Origin: Linderina pennispora
Taxonomy: Eukaryota > Kickxellomycota > Kickxellomycetes > Kickxellales > Kickxellaceae
Assembly (NCBI RefSeq): GCF_002104995.1
Contig: NW_024468258.1
Coordinates: 248,001 to 312,000 of the forward strand
Length of the DNA stretch: 64,000 bases
Reading direction: 5' to 3'
Shown here: piece after piece, positions 34,245 to 45,300 of the stretch
How the letters are laid out: the number at the start of each line of letters is the position of its first letter
How positions within the stretch are numbered: the first letter of the stretch is position 1
The notes under the pieces: generated by a model
Told to the model about the DNA's origin: nothing
What the model saw: only the letters and a program-made list of their open reading frames with translations
The model's database searches: none
Position numbers and translations under genes: made by a program

Positions 34245-34679
34245 ATGGCTTTAAACACCTACCTCTGCTCAATGCAGGGGGAGACCTTAGGCGGCATAGC
34301 GGCTGCAGACAGCAAGATGCACATGAAGGTGATCCAGCGTTTTCACCTTGTTACTCCCGCAATGACTGCATTGCCACGCAGGTTGGAGGCACTGCATGTA
34401 GTCTTCCAGGCCTTGACTGAAATTTTCAATGCCTCCACCGGCTGCCACAGGCTGGTTTACAAGCTGGCAGCAGCTGGTGCTGACGTGCATAGAACCACTA
34501 CCACTCTCTACACTACACTCGCCAACATCACCTCTCCCCTTTCGCACTTGGAACCATATACAGCAACAGCATCCCCGCCGCCCCTACCCGGCCTGTCACT
34601 ATCGCTATTTAGTGACACCGCCACCTGGGGCTCTGGCCCTCTGATACCTAAGGAACTGTCAGAAGGTTACAAGCGATAG
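34245..34679 (+). CDS. Possible small hypothetical protein, 144 residues
   Basis: An intact frame from ATG 34245 to TAG 34677-34679, locally more GC-rich than its surroundings. It has a helical segment (ADSKMHMKVIQRFHLVTPAM, RRLEALHVVFQALTEIF) and a Ser/Pro/Leu-rich tail. No family recognised. It could be a single exon of a longer gene or a chance frame. Confidence 0.3.
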   Translation: MALNTYLCSMQGETLGGIAAADSKMHMKVIQRFHLVTPAMTALPRRLEALHVVFQALTEIFNASTGCHRLVYKLAAAGADVHRTTTTLYTTLANITSPLSHLEPYTATASPPPLPGLSLSLFSDTATWGSGPLIPKELSEGYKR

Positions 34680-35849
34680 AAATAAAATTATAGAGTGGGC
34701 TGGAACACCCGAAGATGGATATATTGGTTAAAATGTGAGAGAGTGCGGAAAGGCACTAAGCAAGTAGAAAAATATAGAAAGAAGACAAAAAGAATCCAGT
34801 CCAGTATTGGACTGGGTAGCAAAATATAAAGAGAAAATAGAACAATGAAATGAGGAAAATCTAATTCTGATAGGAACACGCTCGCATACCTTACTTTTCT
34901 TTGAAATACTTTACCTGCGGCTAGTTGAGCTGTAAATGGATTTTGTCTCATTCTGCTTACAAATAGAGACATCTTTTAAACTGCTATTGATATTTACCTG
35001 CTACACACAGATTTGAACTCAAATTACATCCGCGATCAGATCTGTCTTTCTTGTGTATACACCAGCTGAAATAATAGTTCCATACCTCATAGCAGCCTGT
35101 GAGCAATTCTCACTTGGCTCAACCGAGTTCATTGCAATATAAAATCACCCACAGAGGTGAAAAGATAGTTGAAGGAAGAAATGTCGGAGAGAACTGTATG
35201 GTGGGTGGGCAGGTAAAACTCCTTTGTCACTCAAATGGGCTCGGATGCTGTGTATCAGTAGCTGCTCTCAGCGCGCATGCACAATACACTGGGGGTTCCT
35301 TTTCTTTGCTTTTCTTCCCTCACGGCTTTTTCCATGTTTTTGCTCCATTATTGTGATCATTGCTCTCGATATTTGGTCAACATATCTACGGTAATATCGA
35401 TCTGCCAGTATTTTCATGGGTGCGGTGCATTCGCCGCATGGCCTTGTTTTATGCACTGCAGTCACAATCACTTTTCAGTCTGTATATTGTATATCCATTA
35501 TTATATGCAGTAGTGGCTGGCATTGCTAACTGTACGACAGGAACGAGCCTGTGGCTTCATGTAAAGCGTGGATAGATAGCACGCACCCCCATTCAGAGAT
35601 TCAAGCAATGGGTATGCGTATTCCAGATTCATGGCGCGAATGCAGACTTGGATATAGCTGTAAACGGTATTGGACATGCCATGAAACGCGTGGTATACTT
35701 GGATATGTCTCCCCCTGATGCACAGGATGTATCGGGGTTGCCACTAATCCTGATAAACATTCTGACGGTGCGGTTTTATGGTCTCATCTACAGCTGCTCA
35801 TATAGCATCTATAGCGAGGGATGGCTATAGCCATGTGTATTTGTGGTGA
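34680..35849. other. AT-rich intergenic region
   Basis: About 1.2 kb with only short frames on both strands. No gene, RNA or repeat is recognised. Confidence 0.55.
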
Positions 35850-37154
35850 CTAGATGACAAACGGGATAAACAGATAGGGCACAAGCTCGCAGTACCGAAT
35901 CCAGTCCTTCTTGTACTTGTCACGGCATTTGCACTCGTCGCGGTAGTTGCGGTGCAGGAGCAGAACCAAAAAGTAGGCCGAGAAGAAGTAAGTCATGGGG
36001 GTGTCAAAGCCGGTTGCCATGCACTGCGCCAGCCCAAACATCCAGTCACCGGTATAGTTGATGTGGCGGGCCATGCCCCACCATCCGCTGACCAGCAGCT
36101 TGCTGCCGCTCTCCGTGGTGATGTACTTGAGGTGTTTCAGAGCCGGATCGTTCGGGTTGGTGCGGAAGGCGTTCTTCTCGCTGTTGCTGAGACGGAACAC
36201 GAGGAACGAGGCGAGCCCAAACACGGCAACAAACACGGTGAACCATGTGGAGTGGTGGACGGGGTGGAAGGCCAGGTAGCGGGCCTGCAGCGAATACATG
36301 CTGGGAACCCAGGTCAGATCACCAAACGACAGCATCCAGCCGAAGCCGTCGGTGGTGATATCCATTGTGGTCAGCACCTTGTCTTCAAACACAAGAGTGT
36401 CGATGCAGTAGGCGATCTGGGGGACAATGGCGAGCCACATCGAGTTGGAGACGCTGCCATAGACAGTGTGCTGCTTGATGGCGAAGCTGGTATTGAGCAG
36501 CACCCAGCCCATGATCCCAGGGCGCAGCTCGTTGAAGAACTTGAAGTCGAAGGATCCGATGCGCGGGTTGAGCTCGCGCCCAATGAAAAAGTCGTAGATG
36601 GGGTTGCCCGAGTTGCCGGCGTGCGCCAGCATCACAATGTCTTTTCCTGGGGTTTCTACCGAGGGCGCACGGAACGAGTACAGGTAGACGAACAGGGCCT
36701 GCAGGGTCGAGAAGATCCAGGCAGAGGCGACCAGCTGGAAGTAGTGGTCGGCGATCCACAGGAACGGCGCGGTTCCGATCTTCTTGTAGACAAAGGCCCA
36801 GACGGCCGCAGTGAAGAAGAAGCTGCGCAGGCCGTTCATCGGGTAGGCCAGCTGCGTGCCGTCGCGCAGCTTGATGCCCTTCAGGGTGATTCCAGGCATG
36901 ATGAAGTACAGTAAGGCAAGCCACAGCCACCACATAGTGTAGTACGTCAGGGCTTCCAGGCTCAGGTATGCGCGGTAGTTGGCCGCGCTGGCGAGAATGT
37001 GGGACCACTGGCTGGCAGACATGGGCAGCTGGCAGCCGTTGTGCTCGTTGCAGGAGAAGTACCAGACGTACAGGACGGCGGTGGTGCCAGTCATCACGGC
37101 CAGCGAGCCGGGGACGCCAAAAAACTCGCGGTGGGTGGTCTTTGGGTTCAGCAT
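35850..37154 (-). CDS. ERG24: Delta(14)-sterol reductase (ERG24)
   Basis: Intact, 434 residues, polytopic ER membrane enzyme of ergosterol synthesis. It reduces the C14-C15 double bond of 4,4-dimethyl sterols with NADPH after Erg11. The ERG4/ERG24 signatures are clear: DGFGWMLSFGDLTWVPSMYS, LLVSGWWGMARHINYTGDW and the C-terminal LLLHRNYRDECKCRDKYK followed by WIRYCELVPYLFIPF. Length and the LTWVP motif favour ERG24 over the C24(28) reductase ERG4. It is divergent from the capping protein gene, with 194 bases between starts. Confidence 0.94.
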   Translation of the reverse strand: MLNPKTTHREFFGVPGSLAVMTGTTAVLYVWYFSCNEHNGCQLPMSASQWSHILASAANYRAYLSLEALTYYTMWWLWLALLYFIMPGITLKGIKLRDGTQLAYPMNGLRSFFFTAAVWAFVYKKIGTAPFLWIADHYFQLVASAWIFSTLQALFVYLYSFRAPSVETPGKDIVMLAHAGNSGNPIYDFFIGRELNPRIGSFDFKFFNELRPGIMGWVLLNTSFAIKQHTVYGSVSNSMWLAIVPQIAYCIDTLVFEDKVLTTMDITTDGFGWMLSFGDLTWVPSMYSLQARYLAFHPVHHSTWFTVFVAVFGLASFLVFRLSNSEKNAFRTNPNDPALKHLKYITTESGSKLLVSGWWGMARHINYTGDWMFGLAQCMATGFDTPMTYFFSAYFLVLLLHRNYRDECKCRDKYKKDWIRYCELVPYLFIPFVI

Positions 37155-37348
37155 AATAGAGACTGGTTAGTGAAAGCGGAGGAGAGATGGCGAAAACAGA
37201 AAACAAACCGGCGGAGCGAGCAGATAAACAACACAGGTGGGGCGGCTTGGCAGCAGGAACGACTTCCAGAAATCTCTGCTGCTCCACTTGGCACAGTTCT
37301 CTAGCATTCTTTTTTATAATCATACATCCATTTCATTCACTTGCCCCA
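37155..37348. promoter_or_regulatory. Bidirectional promoter ERG24 / CAP2
   Basis: Only 194 bases separate two divergent start codons, so the promoters must overlap. The CAP2 side ends in a T/C-rich leader (37300-37345). I did not identify a specific sterol-response element. Confidence 0.45.
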
Positions 37349-38191
37349 ATGGCCGATTACGACGAAAATGAGCAGCAGATGGACTGCGCGCTGGACCTGA
37401 TGCGCCGGCTGCCGCCGCAGAACGTCGAGGAGAACCTGGTGACGCTGATGGAGGTGCTGCCAGAGCTGACCGAGGAGCTGCTCTCGTCGGTGGACCAGCC
37501 GCTGCGGATCCGGCAGGACACGGCGGCAGGCAAGGAGTACCTTGTGTGCGACTATAACCGCGACGGGGACTCGTACCGGTCGCCGTGGAGCAACACGTAC
37601 GACCCGCCGCTGGAGGACGGCAGCACGCCCTCGGAGCGCCTGCGGCGCCTGGAGGTGGCGGCCAACGACGCGTTTGCCACGTACAGGGAGCTGTACTACG
37701 AGGGCGGGGTGTCGTCGGTGTACCTGTGGGACATGGACGACTCGTTTGCGGGGGTGGTGCTGATCAAGAAGGTGAACGACGGGACCGTGCGTGCCAAGGG
37801 CTCGTGGGACTCGATCCACGTGATCGAGGTCCTGGAGAAGGGGCGCCAGGCGCAGTACAAGCTGACGAGCACGGTGATGCTGTACACTGTCGCGAGCGGG
37901 ACGCGCGGCGACCGGCAGAACGAGATCAACCTGTCGGGGTCGCTGACGCGGCAGGACGAGCGCGAGCTGGCGGTGGAGGATCAGAGCGCACACATCGTCA
38001 ACATCGGGCGGATGGTGGAGGACATGGAGTTCAAGATGCGCAATGCGCTGCAGGAGGTGTATTTCGGCAAGACGCATGACATTGTCAACGGGCTGCGGTC
38101 GGCAGCAGATCTGAGCGAGGCCAGGAGCCGCGAGCGCATGCAGCGCGACCTGTTTGGCCAGCTCAAGTCCAGGAAGGAGCAGGGGCAGTAG
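37349..38191 (+). CDS. CAP2: F-actin-capping protein subunit beta
   Basis: Intact, 280 residues. It forms the CapZ-type heterodimer that caps actin filament barbed ends. The start [20 protein letters not shown] is the family N-terminus. Other conserved blocks are [48 protein letters not shown] and [11 protein letters not shown], then [19 protein letters not shown] near the C-terminus with the actin-binding tail after it (DIVNGLRS). An upstream in-frame extension to 37187 is not needed and lacks family similarity. Confidence 0.97.
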   Translation: MADYDENEQQMDCALDLMRRLPPQNVEENLVTLMEVLPELTEELLSSVDQPLRIRQDTAAGKEYLVCDYNRDGDSYRSPWSNTYDPPLEDGSTPSERLRRLEVAANDAFATYRELYYEGGVSSVYLWDMDDSFAGVVLIKKVNDGTVRAKGSWDSIHVIEVLEKGRQAQYKLTSTVMLYTVASGTRGDRQNEINLSGSLTRQDERELAVEDQSAHIVNIGRMVEDMEFKMRNALQEVYFGKTHDIVNGLRSAADLSEARSRERMQRDLFGQLKSRKEQGQ

Positions 38192-39811
38192 CAGTAGCAC
38201 GTCTATTCGTATTACCAGATCTGCAATCTACTTAGTGAGGTTTTAGTATCCTTTGTCATCCCCGTGCCAGAAATTTGTATATGGGAAAAGACACATTTCG
38301 CAGCATGGATTGGAGATCGACAAAGGCAATTTCGCTCTGCATGCGAGGAGCACAAGCAGTGCTCGGGGAGCGGCGGATCCAATCGGCAGCGAGGTTAATT
38401 GAGTCCAGTTTCAGATATTCTCCAGCACATTGCACTGTGAGAATCGAGAAGTTCGCGGTTCTTGGTCGCGGAGACAAGGGGGCATCGCCGGAGAATGAGC
38501 TTGGGCAGCGGCAGCCATGCATGCTGTAGAATGGGGTCTGCTTGTTCCTGGGCTGCGACAGGGAGGGCCCGCAGGCGGCGAATGCCCGCCCCTCGAGCAG
38601 GCATTATCCTCCAGAAGCGAATTTAGCAGCGGGCGTCGCAGCCCTCTGAACACGCCTACCAGGACCCCGTGATCTCCAGTCCTTCCGAATGCCAGTGCCG
38701 CAAAGGACATCTAGGTGGCAGTCAGCTGCCGGGAAATCGCCCTTGTAAGCGTAATGACCCCCTCCCGCCGAGCTCGAGCGGCAAAATGGCTGGCTTGGGC
38801 TTCTGAACTTGTTCTCGTTCCCATCTCTCTCTCGTCTCTGACACTCCAAATAATTATTCTTTTTCATTTTCGCTCCACTAACTGGCGTGCATCCTTTCTC
38901 TGGAGTAAGCCAGCCCCGACCTATTTCTGTCGTCCTCGACTGTGTAACTCCTCACTGCTCCCCAGTTCCTGTTTTGCTCTCCCAGCCGCAACCGCCCTGC
39001 GTCCATTGCAAAAAGGCGGGATTTTTCTTTCGTTTGCTTCAACCTTGATTCCCTTTCTCTTCCTGTTACGTTTTTTATATCCTTTGTTTGTTCGCGTCGC
39101 TTTCCAACTGAAAGAACCGCCAACAAGATTCCTTGTTCTCCTTTTTCCCCTCTTTCCGTTTTCTAACCCGACCCCTCCTTTCTCCCTCCTTCACCCTTGG
39201 CTTAGCCCTTTTTCTCATACCTTTAAGGAAACCTTCTCGGAGCCTAAAAAGAAGCCCGGTTCATTATCTTGCACCAGCAGACACCATTAGCGCTATCCTA
39301 CGCAACGGCACTTGAGTTTCCACATTGCCCCTCCCCGCTCTGTAAAAAAGGCCTGGGAAGTAAATTATAACTAATAATGGTATGTAGACAGCATCCTGGA
39401 TATGTGTCGTGTGTGTGGAGGTGGCACGTCCTTTTGTGTGCCATTTGTCAACGGAGGGCTGCGAAAAGGGGATGCGCACGCCCACCTCTGTTTTTTTGTA
39501 CTTTGAATATGTGCGCAGTGGACATGTGCCCGGGTACCCGAGTGCAGCGCGCTTCTCAATCAATCCTTTGACAAGTGCGTGTGCAGCAGCGGCAGCAGAA
39601 AAAAAAAAAGAAGAAAGGGCGAATCCTCCCCATGGACACATGGGTGAGGCAGCCCAGTAGCGCATAATGAATGGCTCCCTTCACGAACAAGCCCAGCATT
39701 GTCCTTTTTTACCTCCCTCTCACCGTCACTTACCAGTAAACTAAGCATTGTTTGTGTTTGTAGAGCAACTCTGATCACACGCGCAGCAGCCCCGCTGGAA
39801 ACAGTAGCAGC
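38192..39811. other. Long intergenic and leader region of the HSF-type gene
   Basis: About 1.6 kb. 38850-39250 is strongly pyrimidine-rich, as in fungal promoters or leaders. An acceptor-like TTTGTAG at 39755-39761 just before the start suggests a 5' UTR intron. No gene seen. Confidence 0.5.
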
Positions 39812-41230
39812 ATGTATGGCGCTGAGTCGCCAGTGGCCACACAGACACCGCACAGCGGTGGCGGCACGGACTATCGCACGAGCATCCAGTTTTTGACGTC
39901 GTCAACGTCGCAGCCGTCGCACGACGTGTCAGCCGACGTGATTATGGAGGAGGAGCCGTCGAGCTCAGTGCCGGTCAGTGCGCTGCTGGCGCCACAGGAC
40001 AACCACCGGCAGGCGATTACGGTTCCAGCGCGCACGCAGTACCGCGAAGACGAGCTGACGGGCATGCAGGGCCTGATGGAGCTGGCCAGCCCAGAGCACA
40101 CGCCGCTCAGCCCCGAGCACACGCCGCTGCGGCCAATAATCAACCATGGGGTCCACTCGGCGAGCTCCAGCGCATCGAGCGGCTCGACAAGCACGTTCTC
40201 GGTGCCCCCCGCGCTGAACATCTCGTCGCACGGCGGCTCGCGGCCGGCCAACACGCTGCCGCCGATGCAGGCGCACCAGCGGTTCCACACGTACCACAGC
40301 GCGACCACTATGGCGGGCTCGCCGGCCAGCGCTGCCACGACGCTGACGCCCGACAGCATGCCGTCGGTTACGCCAGGCGCAGTGCGCAGCTTCCCAGCGA
40401 CCCTGGACGACTCGCGGATGGCTCGGCGCCGCTCGCAGAGCACCGACAGCCCGCACCACCAGCAGAGCGGCGGGCTGCCGCACGTGCTGGGCAATGCCAA
40501 CATCCGCGACCGGTCGTTTACGTTCACGCAGCGGCAGCGGACGAGTGATACCCCGCTGTTCCCTATTCTTCTGCACAGGTACGTTAGTCCCACTGCAATA
40601 GCCCAGTGGGAAAAAAGCGGCATGCTCCTCTGCCATGCATCTGGCCAAAATGCATGAACGAGGCAAGTGGGCCACGCCCGCTTTTGGTTAGTTCCCACCT
40701 CCGCTCACCCCACTCATATCTAATTTTCATGCACATGTAGGATTATCGAGGAGCCGAAGAACGAGTCATGGATCCGGTGGACCGAGGACGGCACGGCGTT
40801 CAAGTTCTCGTCCTCGGAGAAGCTGCTGGCGGCGTTGCAGGCGGCAGGTCTGCGCGCGCAAAACTACCATTCGGTCGAGAAGAATCTGAACGACTACCGC
40901 TTCAACCGGCTGACGGACCAGCGGCGCAAGATCCCCGACACGGATGGCAAGCTGTGGTGGATGTTCTCGCACGCCATGTTCCACCGGGACTACCCGGACC
41001 AGATTGTCAATATCCAGCGCCGCCGCCGCACCAACCCGCCGACAATGTCGCCGCAGCCGCCGATCATTGCCACGCAGCAGCAGCAGTCGCAGCAGCAGTC
41101 GCAACAGCAGCAGCAGCCAATGCCGCCTATCCCGCAGCAGTACATGCACCACCACCATCACCATATGCAGCAGCCGTACCAGGTGCTGCCGCCGCATGCT
41201 GCGCAGCATCAGAATCATCCGTGGCTGTAA
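39812..41230 (+). CDS. Divergent heat-shock-factor-type transcription factor, one intron
   Basis: Two exons: 39812-40578 and 40741-41230, with a 162-base intron (GTACGT...TGTAG). Phase is consistent, giving an Arg codon across the junction. Residues 1 to about 245 are disordered and Ser/Thr/Pro-rich, with a tandem SPEHTPL repeat. The HSF-type DNA-binding domain spans the intron: FPILLHR, then IIEEPKNESWIRWTEDGTAFKF, ALQAAGLRAQNYHSVEKNLN, YRFNRL and WWMFSHAMFHRDYPD. The usual SFVRQLN of the recognition helix is SVEKNLN here, so the DNA-contacting Arg is replaced by Lys and the target site may differ. No coiled-coil trimerisation region is seen. The tail is Gln/His-rich. Confidence 0.8.
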
Positions 41231-41449
41231 ATAATTTTGCAAAGCTCTCTTCTGCTCCCCTCCCAAACGCTCATCCCAACCCGTGTTCTTTTTCCTTCTT
41301 TCTTAAAAACCTATTTTTCCATGTCTCGTTTCAATGTATTATGTTATCAGACATACGTTCTTTTTTGACAGGCTATGCAAATTGGGAGGAACAAAGGGGG
41401 TGGTTGGGAGACAGTACAGATGGTGTATGGCTCTATGCACAAGGCGGAC

Positions 41450-41776
41450 TTAGATCTCGGTTGCCTGGCGCGGTCCCGTGGGCTTGGTCCGAATCAGTTT
41501 ACTGCGCAGCCTCCGGAGCAGCACCATGCGGTCGGGAGCTCTCTGCTGGGGCTGGGGCTGTGGCTGGCTCAGCTGTGGCTGGCGTAGACTGCGTGGCTGC
41601 GGGACCGCGTGTCTGGGCAGCGAGGCGGGGCGGGCGCCCCGGATCTGCGGATACTGCATAATGATGCGGAGCACCTCAGGATGAGCGCGCAGCTCATCCT
41701 GGCGGTACGTGCACAGCGTGATCGACGAGTCGCGCGAAACCAGCGATGCGCGGGAGCCCGGCGAAAGCGTGTACAT
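41450..41776 (-). CDS. Small basic hypothetical protein, 108 residues
   Basis: Intact frame from ATG 41776-41774 (MYTLSPGSRASLVSRD). It has a possible helix (DELRAHPEVLRIIMQYP), a Gln/Pro repeat (QPQLSQPQPQPQQ) and a basic end (RRLRSKLIRTKPTG). It is convergent with the HSF-type gene. No family recognised. The frame is GC-rich and clean, but similar frames can arise by chance at this composition. Confidence 0.35.
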   Translation of the reverse strand: MYTLSPGSRASLVSRDSSITLCTYRQDELRAHPEVLRIIMQYPQIRGARPASLPRHAVPQPRSLRQPQLSQPQPQPQQRAPDRMVLLRRLRSKLIRTKPTGPRQATEI

Positions 41777-42314
41777 GTGAGTAGTTGGCAATAAAGAGCT
41801 TGCAAAAAAAACGGAGCGGTTTGAGTGAAGAGATGAAAAGTGGTGCCTTTCCAGGGCTGGGATGAGAGGCTTTTGTACCTCTTGCCAGTGGGCTGACTGT
41901 GGTCGACCCGGGTCCCTGCCCATTTGAAGGCACCTTGCTCACTACTGCGTCTGGCAGGTGGGGTTGCAGTAGTCACGGAACATTTTGGAAGTGGCTTACC
42001 AATCCAGTTGATCGAGAGAGGGGATCGGTGGAGGCTGGAGCGGCATGGCCTGGGAATGGAATTCCCTTCAGTCATCCCCTCGCCCCTCCAGCACCATACA
42101 CTGGGTGGGGTTTCCACTGTACAACCGGCACTGTACTTGCTGCCAATCCACGTCTGCCTGTGACACATGGCAAGAGGATGAAGGATGTGCCCAAAATAGA
42201 TATTAATTTGTAAGACTACAGCCAGAGAGCATCGCCAGTGTGCATGCACATTCACCGCTACAGCTATTGCATCATAGGTCCGTTCGGCGAAGAAAAAAGG
42301 ATGCATGTATCCTT
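41777..42314. other. Intergenic region upstream of the small ORF
   Basis: About 540 bases between the small ORF and the Spt7 stop. No gene seen. Confidence 0.5.
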
Positions 42315-45300
42315 CTATTTCTTTTTCTTTGACTCGCTCGACTTGGTCGACTTGCCCCCGGCAGTGGTCTTGCTGGCCGTCGTCTTGCTGGCCGTCGTTT
42401 TGCCGGCTGTGGTCTTGCTGGCTGTGGTCTTGGCTGGCTTCTTTTTGGCTGAGCGACTGGCGGGCGCTGCGGGCTTCCCCGATCCCACGTGCATGTGGGT
42501 GCGCGGGTGGGTCAGGTAATTGGGTGCCGGCACCTTGGGCCGCGCGGCGCCATACCGGGTCTTTGGCGGCAGGTCGTCGTCCTCAGGAATGGGCTCCCAG
42601 GCGTCGGGTATCGTGGGCGCGTCCTTACCAGCGGCACCCTCCTCGGGCTTCTCGTCCAGGAGATGCTCGAAGCCTGGCGGGCAGACACCGTTCTTGGCTT
42701 TGAGCTTTTCGCACAGGAAGGGCTGGATCAGAGCGATCTGTCTCGTGGGACTGGTGATGGGTGGCCAGGGCGCCGGTGGCGGGAACGGCAGCGCATCGTC
42801 GGGGTTGGATGGGGCCTCCTCGCCGTTGGTGGTCTTGGCGCGGCCGCTCCAGAGGCGCTGGGGAATGGCGAGATTCTCAATGCCGAGCTCCTTGTCGAGC
42901 CCAAGGGCCTTGAAGCCAAAGAAGTCGTCGCCCATTTCGCCAAGCCCGCCAACTGCACCGGTGAGGAAGGCGCCGTCGAGAGCCGAGTCGTCGAGGGCCG
43001 AGTCCGGGCGGCTCTCGGACATGACATCGCGATATGCCTTGGTGATGTTCTTGTAGATGTCGCCCAGCTTGACGCCAGTGCGCTCAGTGTCGGCCCGCAC
43101 AAAGTACTCGAGCTCGACCAGGTCCTCGGAGCCGTTCTCGTAGAGCGTATGGGCGAGGATGGCTTCGGCGCTCATGGACCGCGAGTACTTGTCCGAGTAC
43201 GTGCGGAGGGTACGGCCCAGGTTGCGCATGTAGTCGATGATGAAGTCGGAGAGACACGCCATGACGTCGGCGGAGATGGTCTCGAAGCCCGTGTGGGCCA
43301 GGACCAGTGCGATGACGCGCTCAAGCATCCGCCGCGATCCACTGGCGTCCAGGCGGAATGCGGCAGGCGGGTCGGGATGGGCGGCCAGGTCGGCGTACAG
43401 GTCACGAGTGGGAATGGTGGCAGCATCGTCGGACCGACCATCCATAGCGCCCTTGCTGGCAGATGCATGGCCCTGGGCGGCCAGAAAGGCCACGGGCACG
43501 TTGAGCTTGGCTGCCCAGATCTTGTTGTTGACCTCGCGGATGCGACGCAGCTGGTCGATGTTGTCGGCCATGCCCCTCCACATGCGGCTGCCAGGGATGC
43601 GGCCGGCCGCATATGCCTCCAGCGACGGCCGCTCGGCGGTGGCCGCAGCCAAAAGTGCCGACTCGGCTGGCATGTCGGCAAACTGCTCGGCAACCGTCAG
43701 CTCGCTGTCCTCGTCAAGCCACCGCACGACGCCGTCCTTCTTCACCTGCTCCACCAGCGGCTCGCTGGCGGGGAGCCCAGCAGCGACCTCGCTCTCACAG
43801 ACAAACTCGTACGCGTGCCGGTCGAGCTCATCGGCGCGCTGCTGCCACGCTGCGCGCTTTTCATCCAGTGCCTCGTTGTGCTTCCTGGCAGCTGCGGCGC
43901 CGGCGGTGCCGGACGCCTGTGGGAGCACGGTCAAGAGCTCGGAGATGTCACCAGGCTGCTCGATCAGCTCCAGGTCCTGCTCCGACAGCACCTCGTGGGT
44001 CTCATGTGCGCCCAGATCGAACGCGGACATTTTCTGGGCCGAGCGGATTGGCGCGCGTCGGTCGCTGAGCGCCCGCTGCCGGTCGTCGTCGGTCTGCCGC
44101 GCGTGCTCGAGCAGGCGCTTGCGGGCGCGGGCGCGCCAGACCTTCTCGCCCAGCGGCACGTCAATGCCTTCGGTGAGGCAGGCGACAGCGTCGCGCGCCA
44201 AAGTGCCGTTGGCGGTAGCACGCAGCAGACTCTGCACCAGGGCCGACTGGACCGGTTGAGCCGGCTGGACCGGCTGGGGGACAGTGGGCGGCACCGATGC
44301 AGACGCGGAATCGTCGCCAACCGAGGCCATGCTAGTGTTGTGCGGGTCACCAGAGTTGCCGGGCGCCGGCGTGCCTTCGTCGGCAAGGATCGATCCCTCG
44401 CGCTGCCCGTAGACAGTGCGTGCGCCCTGCGACTCGTCGCCGCTCTCGTCGCCGAACTCTGTGGCAAAATCTTCCGCCACTGCCGCCGACCCGTCGCGCT
44501 CGCGCACGACAATGTTGGGCACCGACTCCATCAGATTCTTAGCCTTCTTCAGCATTGCGTCGGCATTGCGGCGGTAGACGTTCCCGGGCTCCGTGTTGTA
44601 CGTATAGCAGTTGTCGCGGATCTGCTGCACGTCGGTCCAGAACTCGTCCTTGCTGTTGTAGTGCAGCGCGCGTAGCTTTTTGGCCATGGTGCTCAGATCC
44701 ATGGGATTCTCGATGACTTCGTAGTAGTCGGGCGCGTCACGTCGCTTGACCTGCGTCAGGAACGGCGCCGATGCCGCGCCCATGGTCTTCAGGTCCTGCA
44801 GGACCTGCTCCAGCGCATTGTACAGCTGCTCCTGGCCCACCCGCCGGTCGCTGGCCCATTTGGACCGCTTGGGCCGCACTTCCGACAGCAGATGCGTGAG
44901 CTCCCGTGTCGACATGCTGACGCTGTCGCGGTGGTTGTCGATAAACTGCGCCAGGTTCTTCATGTGGTACAGCGATCCGATCTGGTTCACCAGCATGTCC
45001 TTTGGCTCGGCTGCGCGCTGCTCCTGCACCTCTGCGACTGCGCGCCGGTTACTCTCGAGCCGTGCCTGCTCGGCCACTGCCTCGTCTTGCTCATCGAGCG
45101 TGCGGATCACTGCGCGGGTGGAAATCTGGACTGGACGCAGTGGGCCAGTGTCTGCAGGCGCTTGTTTCTCGTCTAATGACAGTGATGGTGATGCTGCTGG
45201 TGCTACTGCTACTGGTGCATCGGCTGGAGCTTGCTCTGGCTCCTCCTTTTTGACCAGTAGTGGTGCTGCCTCCTCTTTCACCTTCACATTCTCCTCTTCC

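Noticed and set aside
35952-36914. 320-residue plus-strand frame opposite ERG24
   Set aside because: Low-complexity His/Gln/Val composition and no family; the ERG24 motifs on the minus strand explain the region.
42489-44675. 728-residue open frame antisense to Spt7
   Set aside because: It is a composition shadow of a GC-rich gene, rich in Gly/Arg/Val/Leu with no motif; the bromodomain and histone fold on the other strand are unambiguous.
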